From Pseudomonadota bacterium (GTDB taxonomy: Bacteria > Pseudomonadota > Alphaproteobacteria > Rhizobiales > Phreatobacteraceae), in the NCBI GenBank assembly GCA_023416965.1, contig JAEZGJ010000022.1:1-17107 (forward strand): a stretch of 17,107 bases of DNA. Direction: 5' to 3'. How positions within the stretch are numbered: position 1 is the stretch's first letter; each line of letters opens with the position of its first letter. Below are positions 13,297 to 17,107 of the stretch, piece by piece. Both the position numbers and the translations under genes were made by a program. Under the pieces are notes generated by a model, which made no database searches, was not told where the DNA came from, and worked only from the letters and a program-made list of their open reading frames with translations.

Positions 13297-14946
13297 TCAG
13301 GCGCCGTAATTGCCGGGGCGGAAGTCCATGGCGAAGGCGGGAGCGGTCTTCCAGCGGATCGCCTTGGGCTTCGCCGTGAAGGTCGCGTTCTGGTGCAGCA
13401 CCGTGTAGGCGGGGTCCTCGCGCTCGCAGATTTCGAGCATGCGGCGGAAAGACTTGCGGCGCAGCGCCCGGTCGGTCGAGGTCTCCAGCACCTCGCAGAG
13501 CTGGTTCATCTCGGCATTGGTCCATTCGCCGATCTGCTGCTGCTGGCCGTTCGGGCCGTGCTGGTTGACGAGCGAGGAGACCGGGTCGTTGAAGGGCGCC
13601 GAATTGGACCAATCGCGGACGGCGCGCGCCGGGCCGCGCTCCATGATCTGGCTCCAGTTCTCCACCGTCTGCATCTGCACGTTCAGCCCGACGGAGCGCC
13701 ACATCTCGGTCAGGATCTGCGAGGTCGGGTTCTGGTTCGTGTAGTAGTTGTTGAGCACGCGGTAGGTGATGGGATCGCCCTTGTAGCCGGCCTGGCGGAG
13801 CAGATCGCGGGCGATCTTCGGGTCGTAGTCCGGCACCTTCCAGTCGGCGTGGAACATGTCGCCGTAGAACTGCCACTGCAGGCCCGCCGGCACCTTGGTC
13901 CGGCCGGCCCAGAGCGAGTCGACGATGGACTGGCGGTCGATGGCGTGGGTGAAGGCGCGGCGCACCAGCGGATTGGCGAGCTGGGCGTTGTTCTTGTCGA
14001 AGACGGTGAGGCGGTGGTTCTGGATCGTGCCGCCCTGCACCTCGAAGGCGGCATTCTTCTCGACCTCGCCGATCTGGTCCGGCGGGATGTCGCAGGCGAA
14101 CTGGTATTGGCCGGAGAGCAGGCCGGCGACGCGGCTCGCCACTTCCGGCACCTCGACGAAGCGGATGGACTTCAGCGGCGGACGGCCGCCCCAGTACTCG
14201 TCATGGGCGACGAGAAGGAGCGAGGTGTCCGGGCGGAACTCGGCCACCTTGTAGGGGCCGGTGGTGATCGGCTTGCGGGCCCAGTCCAGATAGCTCGCGG
14301 CCTCTTCCCAGCCGCGGCGGCTCATGATGTCGGAGCCGTAGCGGGAGAGGCGCCCCTCAAGCGTCACGTCGGGGGTCGCGTTGACGAAGCGCACGGTGTA
14401 GCGGTCGACGGCGTCGACGCGCAGCAGGTCCGGCCAGATGCGGCGGGCGGCGGCCGGGACCTCGCCCGGCAGTTCCTTGCCCGGGCGCGGCGCGGGGATG
14501 TTCTCGAAGGCCTTCAGCGTGGAGCGGTTCTTCGCCTCGGTATTGCCGAACATGCGCTCGCGCGAGAAGGTGAAGACCACGTCCTCGGCGGTCATTTCCT
14601 CGCCGTTGTGAAACTTGACGCCCTGGCGGAGCTTCAGTTCGACCGTCTGGTCGTCGACGCGGCGCCATTCGGTCGCCAGGCCGGGACGCGACGACAGGTC
14701 GCCGAGCCAGTCGCGGCCGATCAGCGCCTCCCAGAGCGAGGTGAAGAAGATGCGCTCGCCGACATTGGACTGCTCGCGCAGCACGTCGAGCACGTTGGAA
14801 TTGACGATCTTCTGCACCGCGATGGTGATGGCCGGGCGGTTGTCTGCCTGGGCGAGTGCGAAGCGCGGCACCAGCGGGGCGGCGACGGCGGCGCCGCCGA
14901 GCAGCAGAACGGAACGTCGGGTGGAGGGGATCAGCATCGTCGCCAT
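13297..14946 (-). CDS. Family-5 extracellular solute-binding protein, Tat-exported
   Basis: The protein has 549 residues, normal for the DppA/OppA cluster. The signal carries a twin arginine (PSTRRSVLLLGGAAVAAPL), so it is likely exported folded via Tat. Family-5 features are TSLWEALIGRD near the start, the WRRVDDQTVELKLRQGVKFH segment, GEEMTAEDVVFTFSRER, and TGPYKVAEFRPD. It captures the substrate in the periplasm for the ABC importer encoded downstream. The specificity cannot be read from the sequence; the family includes binders of peptides, opines, sugars and nickel. The start at 14946 has AGGA too close (1 nt); an ATG three codons later (14937) would place that AGGA 10 nt upstream and is a real alternative. 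Strong hairpins lie on both sides of the gene. Confidence 0.92.
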   Translation of the reverse strand: MATMLIPSTRRSVLLLGGAAVAAPLVPRFALAQADNRPAITIAVQKIVNSNVLDVLREQSNVGERIFFTSLWEALIGRDWLGDLSSRPGLATEWRRVDDQTVELKLRQGVKFHNGEEMTAEDVVFTFSRERMFGNTEAKNRSTLKAFENIPAPRPGKELPGEVPAAARRIWPDLLRVDAVDRYTVRFVNATPDVTLEGRLSRYGSDIMSRRGWEEAASYLDWARKPITTGPYKVAEFRPDTSLLLVAHDEYWGGRPPLKSIRFVEVPEVASRVAGLLSGQYQFACDIPPDQIGEVEKNAAFEVQGGTIQNHRLTVFDKNNAQLANPLVRRAFTHAIDRQSIVDSLWAGRTKVPAGLQWQFYGDMFHADWKVPDYDPKIARDLLRQAGYKGDPITYRVLNNYYTNQNPTSQILTEMWRSVGLNVQMQTVENWSQIMERGPARAVRDWSNSAPFNDPVSSLVNQHGPNGQQQQIGEWTNAEMNQLCEVLETSTDRALRRKSFRRMLEICEREDPAYTVLHQNATFTAKPKAIRWKTAPAFAMDFRPGNYGA

Positions 14947-14978
14947 GTCCTGGTTTGCGGGGCCGGGTTGGACCGGAG

Positions 14979-15005
14979 GCGGGGGCGGGACCTGCCGGCC
15001 CCCGC
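14979..15005 (-). promoter_or_regulatory. 8-bp GC hairpin in the leader of the solute-binding protein gene
   Basis: GCGGGGGC (14979-14986) pairs perfectly with GCCCCCGC (14998-15005) across an 11-nt loop. It lies 32 nt before the start at 14946, inside a 139-bp gap, the longest in this operon. No T-run follows. It could be part of a leader that boosts or regulates the binding protein mRNA, or a weak terminator for the upstream genes. Confidence 0.4.
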
Positions 15006-15058
15006 GTCTGAAGCGGTCGTCTAGACCTTCGGCATAACGGCGCCGTGACCCCCGGATG

Positions 15059-15077
15059 ACCCCTGCATGACAGGGGT
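15059..15077 (-). terminator. Hairpin just after the isomerase-like gene
   Basis: ACCCCTG (15059-15065) pairs with CAGGGGT (15071-15077), a perfect 7-bp stem with loop CATGA. It begins 8 nt downstream of the stop at 15086. No T-run follows on the transcribed strand, so factor-independent termination is doubtful; a partial terminator or 3'-end stabiliser is more likely. Confidence 0.4.
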
Positions 15078-15085
15078 GGCCGGCC

Positions 15086-15901
15086 CTACTGGGCGAGGCC
15101 GAGGTCGATCAGATGGTCGGCACCGGCGCGGACCAGGTCCTTGTTGCGCACCTCGAGGATGAGCCGCGGATTGCTGGTGAGGGTGCCGAGGACGCGGAAG
15201 AGCTGCGGCCAGGCGATCGTGCCCTCGCCGGGATTCCAGTGACGATCGGCATAGCCGTCGGAGTCCTGGAGATGGACGTGGTGCAGCATGTCACCGGCGG
15301 CAGTGACGTAATAGTCAACGGGCGGAGCGCCGGTGCTGGTATGGGCGTAGTTGGCGTGGCCGGTATCGATGGAGACGCGAACCGCGGGGCTGTCGAAGGA
15401 GCGGGCGAGGGCGACCCGGTCGGCGGGATCGCAGTCCTCGATGTTCTCGATGACCAGCACGACGCCCATGTCCTCGGCTCGGCGGATCGCCTCGGCGAGG
15501 GTGTCGTGGGTGCGCTCGACGACCTTGGCACGGGCGCCGGGATTGTAGTCGAGGTTGTTGTAGTCCCAGGTCGTGTAGGGCGAGTGGATGACCATCTGCG
15601 TCGCACCGAGGGCGGCGCAGACGTCGAGCCCCTGCATCATCCGCTTGCGCACCACGGCGCGAATGTCCGGATCCAGGCTGGCGATGGTGAAGCCCCAGAA
15701 CGGGCCGTGGATGCCGAGCCGGCCTGTGTAGCCGTCGAGTTCCTTGGAAATGGCCTCGGCCAGCGGCTTCCAGTCGCCGTTCAGGACCTCGGCCCAGAAG
15801 AAGTCCTGGACCTCGAGGTCGCGCTGGCTGTCGAGAATCCAGGAGCGGTGCTGGCGGAGGCCTTCGAGCGGAAGGGCGACGCCGAGAACGGGAAGAGACA
15901 T
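15086..15901 (-). CDS. Sugar phosphate isomerase/epimerase-like TIM-barrel protein
   Basis: This 271-residue protein of the xylose-isomerase-like TIM-barrel superfamily (AP endonuclease 2 / hydroxypyruvate isomerase / tagatose epimerase type) is cytoplasmic. Putative metal ligands fit the family: Glu152 (VIENIED), Asp179 and His182 (IDTGHANY), a histidine of HHVHLQDSDG (207-216) and Glu250 (LILEVRN). GRLGIHGPFWGF and MVIHSPYTTWD are conserved barrel strands. The exact reaction is unknown; isomerisation or epimerisation of a sugar or sugar acid, or inosose-type dehydration, are options. It lies 125 bp after the SDR gene and before the importer genes, so it probably acts on the imported compound. 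The start at 15901 has only a weak GGA about 10 nt upstream; the longer frame upstream overlaps the SDR gene and is not coding. Confidence 0.85.
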   Translation of the reverse strand: MSLPVLGVALPLEGLRQHRSWILDSQRDLEVQDFFWAEVLNGDWKPLAEAISKELDGYTGRLGIHGPFWGFTIASLDPDIRAVVRKRMMQGLDVCAALGATQMVIHSPYTTWDYNNLDYNPGARAKVVERTHDTLAEAIRRAEDMGVVLVIENIEDCDPADRVALARSFDSPAVRVSIDTGHANYAHTSTGAPPVDYYVTAAGDMLHHVHLQDSDGYADRHWNPGEGTIAWPQLFRVLGTLTSNPRLILEVRNKDLVRAGADHLIDLGLAQ

Positions 15902-16026
15902 GGCAGGGATCCGGTGGCTGGCGGCCGTGCGGCCGCGGACAGCGCCCTCATCCACCGTGGTGACGACAGCCCGATGACGGGCGGGCCACCTCCGCCCCCT
16001 GCCGGGGCGGGACGGTCCGGAGCCGG
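15902..16026. other. 125-bp gap between the SDR and isomerase genes, with two hairpins
   Basis: No gene is seen here. GCCCG (15969-15973) and CGGGC (15978-15982) form a 5-bp stem with a 4-nt loop. GCGGCC (15921-15926) and GGCCGC (15931-15936) form a 6-bp stem with a 4-nt loop, 20 nt before the isomerase start. Both are GC-only and may be chance in this composition. No promoter can be called. Confidence 0.3.
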
Positions 16027-16809
16027 CTAGAAGATGCTGTAGCCGCCGTCCACCACCAGGGTCTGGCCGGTGACATAGGAGGAAGACCGGCTCATCAGGA
16101 AGACGGCGATGCCGCCGAAATCGGCCGGAGTGCCGAAGCGGCGCACGGGAATGCGCGGCGAGACGGCCTTGACGAACCTCTCGTCGGCAAGGGCCCGCGC
16201 CGTCATGTCGGTCTCGATCCAGCCGGGCAGGATGGTGTTGGCCGTGACGCCGTGGCGCGCGAGGTCGACGGCGATGGCGCGGACGAAGGAATTCACCGCC
16301 CCCTTCGAGGCGCCATAGTGCTCGTTCTGCGCGGCACCCTCGATGGAGGCGACGGAGGAGGTCGCCACCAGCCGGCCGTAAGGGTCGCCCGCCTTGGCGC
16401 GGGCCACCATGTGGCGGGCGGCGAGCTGGAAGCAGTGGGCGACGCCCTCGACATTGGCCGTCATGACCCGGCGCCAGTCGTTCATGTCGCGGTCGATGAA
16501 GGGACCCTTCGTCTGTCCCGTAATGCCCGCATTGGCGAAGACGCCGTCGACGCGGCCGAACTCGGCTAGGGTGGCGGCGAAGGCCTCCTCGACGGAGGCG
16601 CGGTCGGCGACGTCGCAGAAGCGGGCCGAGACCTGGCCGCCGGTCGCCTTCAGCCGGGCGACGGCGGCGGCGTTCTTCTCGGCGTTGCGGCCCCAGATCG
16701 AGACGGCGCAGCCGGAGCCGGCCAGCGCCTCCGCCATGCCGAGGCCGATGCCGCCATTGCCGCCGGTGACGACGGCGACGCGGCCGGAGAGATCGAAGAG
16801 GGTCGACAT
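16027..16809 (-). CDS. Short-chain dehydrogenase/reductase (classical SDR)
   Basis: The protein has 260 residues. The cofactor motif is TGGNGGIG (15-22), NAG is at 93-95, the catalytic Ser is at about 151-152 (ATSSVAS), and Tyr165-x-x-x-Lys169 (HYGASKG) completes the active site; LPGWIETDM and the C-terminal TGQTLVVDGG are typical of classical SDRs of the FabG-like group. No Arg follows the Gly motif closely and no clear NADP determinant is seen, so NAD(H) is possible. It is cytoplasmic and probably oxidises an alcohol group of the substrate brought in by the ABC importer encoded downstream. The start has GAGGA 6 nt upstream. It is the first gene of the leftward operon; 79 bp separate it from the gene at the right edge, without a clear promoter. 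Confidence 0.93.
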   Translation of the reverse strand: MSTLFDLSGRVAVVTGGNGGIGLGMAEALAGSGCAVSIWGRNAEKNAAAVARLKATGGQVSARFCDVADRASVEEAFAATLAEFGRVDGVFANAGITGQTKGPFIDRDMNDWRRVMTANVEGVAHCFQLAARHMVARAKAGDPYGRLVATSSVASIEGAAQNEHYGASKGAVNSFVRAIAVDLARHGVTANTILPGWIETDMTARALADERFVKAVSPRIPVRRFGTPADFGGIAVFLMSRSSSYVTGQTLVVDGGYSIF

Positions 16810-16888
16810 GGGCTTCCTCGCGCGGCTGGGCGGTCATCCGACCCGCGGTCGGGCGCCCCCGTCAATTCGGCCGTGCGGGAGAGCCGGC

Positions 16889-17107
16889 TCAGCGGGCGGC
16901 GAAGGCTTCGGGATCGCGGCGGCGCATCAGCCAGAGGACGAGGGTTGCGGCCGCCACCATCCAGATCTTGCCGAGGACGAGGCCGGGCAGCAGGCTCACC
17001 GAGCCGAAGGCGAGCCACAGGAACAGCGTGGAATCGATCACCGTGCCGACGAGGCTCGAGGCCCATACGGCGGCGATGAGGCGCTTCTTCGCCAGGGGCG
17101 TGTAGAC
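16889..17107 (-). CDS. C-terminal part of a VUT-family (YhhQ / queuosine-precursor transporter-like) membrane protein
   Basis: The frame is open from the right edge to a TGA at 16891-16889, giving the last 72 residues. It reads VYTPLAKKRLIAAVWASSLV, then GTVIDSTLFLWLAFGS, a further hydrophobic stretch with LLPGLVLGKIWMVAAATLVL and a basic tail MRRRDPEAFAAR. Two membrane segments are visible. The conserved VDS-type residues in a membrane helix followed by an LGKIWM segment match my recollection of the VUT family, which imports queuosine precursors such as preQ0. The N-terminal half is outside the window, so the assignment is provisional. It has no evident link to the adjacent operon. Confidence 0.6.
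   Translation of the reverse strand, partial: VYTPLAKKRLIAAVWASSLVGTVIDSTLFLWLAFGSVSLLPGLVLGKIWMVAAATLVLWLMRRRDPEAFAAR

Noticed and set aside
13144..15024. Long plus-strand open frame (626 codons) opposite the solute-binding protein gene
   Set aside because: It is the antisense of a gene with clear family-5 motifs and a signal peptide; the translation is rich in Arg, Gly, Val and His with no domain, a usual effect of high GC.
15086..16837. A single 583-codon minus-strand frame that would fuse the SDR region with the isomerase
   Set aside because: Only the last 271 codons are the isomerase; the upstream part is an Arg-rich out-of-frame reading of the SDR gene, whose correct frame has the full SDR motifs.
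16838..16852. Small hairpin (CCGACC / GGTCGG) upstream of the SDR gene
   Set aside because: A 6-bp stem with a 3-nt loop, GC-rich and without a T-run; too weak to call a terminator or operator.
1..17107. CRISPR arrays, tRNA or rRNA genes, insertion sequences, prophage or att sites
   Set aside because: No regularly spaced repeats, transposase or integrase genes, tRNA-like cloverleaf or rRNA segments were seen; genes fill nearly the whole window.

Overview
The window is a GC-rich (roughly 70% by eye), tightly packed stretch of a proteobacterial chromosome, most likely an alphaproteobacterium of the Hyphomicrobiales type. Evidence for this is the complete Sox thiosulfate-oxidation locus with SoxCD, the soxDCBZY / soxAX divergent layout known from such organisms, and the many Tat-exported periplasmic proteins. 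The genus cannot be fixed from the sequence alone. No rRNA, tRNA, CRISPR or insertion sequence was seen.

Region 1 (1-9253) is the sulfur region. A short AT-rich divergent promoter region (4700-4894) separates two transcription units. Leftward run soxY, soxZ, soxB, soxC, soxD and a cut-off secreted protein at the window edge. Rightward run soxA, soxX, soxS, soxR, soxT. Together they encode the periplasmic Sox cycle. SoxAX couples thiosulfate to the cysteine of the SoxY tail (carried by SoxYZ). SoxB hydrolyses off sulfate. SoxCD oxidises the remaining sulfane sulfur. SoxS is a periplasmic thioredoxin-like maintenance factor, SoxR an ArsR-family sulfane-sulfur sensor, and SoxT a YeeE/YedE membrane transporter. 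Converging on soxT, with only 4 bp between the stop codons, is a Tat-exported metallo-beta-lactamase-fold hydrolase (8345-9253) resembling the SoxG/SoxH accessory type.

The most interesting signal is a pair of near-identical AT-rich inverted repeats in otherwise very GC-rich DNA: 4794-4807, in the middle of the soxY-soxA promoter region, and 9304-9317, 51 bp upstream of the hydrolase gene. They match at 11 of 14 positions and look like ArsR/BigR-type operators. I infer that SoxR controls both sites, which would place the hydrolase in the Sox regulon. Several strong hairpins without U-runs lie in gene gaps (soxZ-soxB, the soxY leader, soxR-soxT, before and after the substrate-binding protein gene) and may tune protein ratios.

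Region 2 (9326-16809) is a leftward transport and catabolism operon: an SDR oxidoreductase, a TIM-barrel sugar isomerase/epimerase-like protein, a Tat-exported family-5 solute-binding protein, a 24-codon small ORF, two Opp/Dpp ATPases and two permeases. Most junctions overlap by 1-4 bp. The substrate is unknown; a peptide-family importer next to an SDR and a sugar isomerase suggests a sugar-like or opine-like compound rather than a plain peptide, but this is inference.

Region 3 (16889-17107) is the C-terminal end of a membrane protein resembling the VUT (YhhQ, queuosine-precursor transporter) family, cut by the right edge. The left edge (1-60) contains a run of 12 C and other low-complexity sequence that may be a contig-end artefact.
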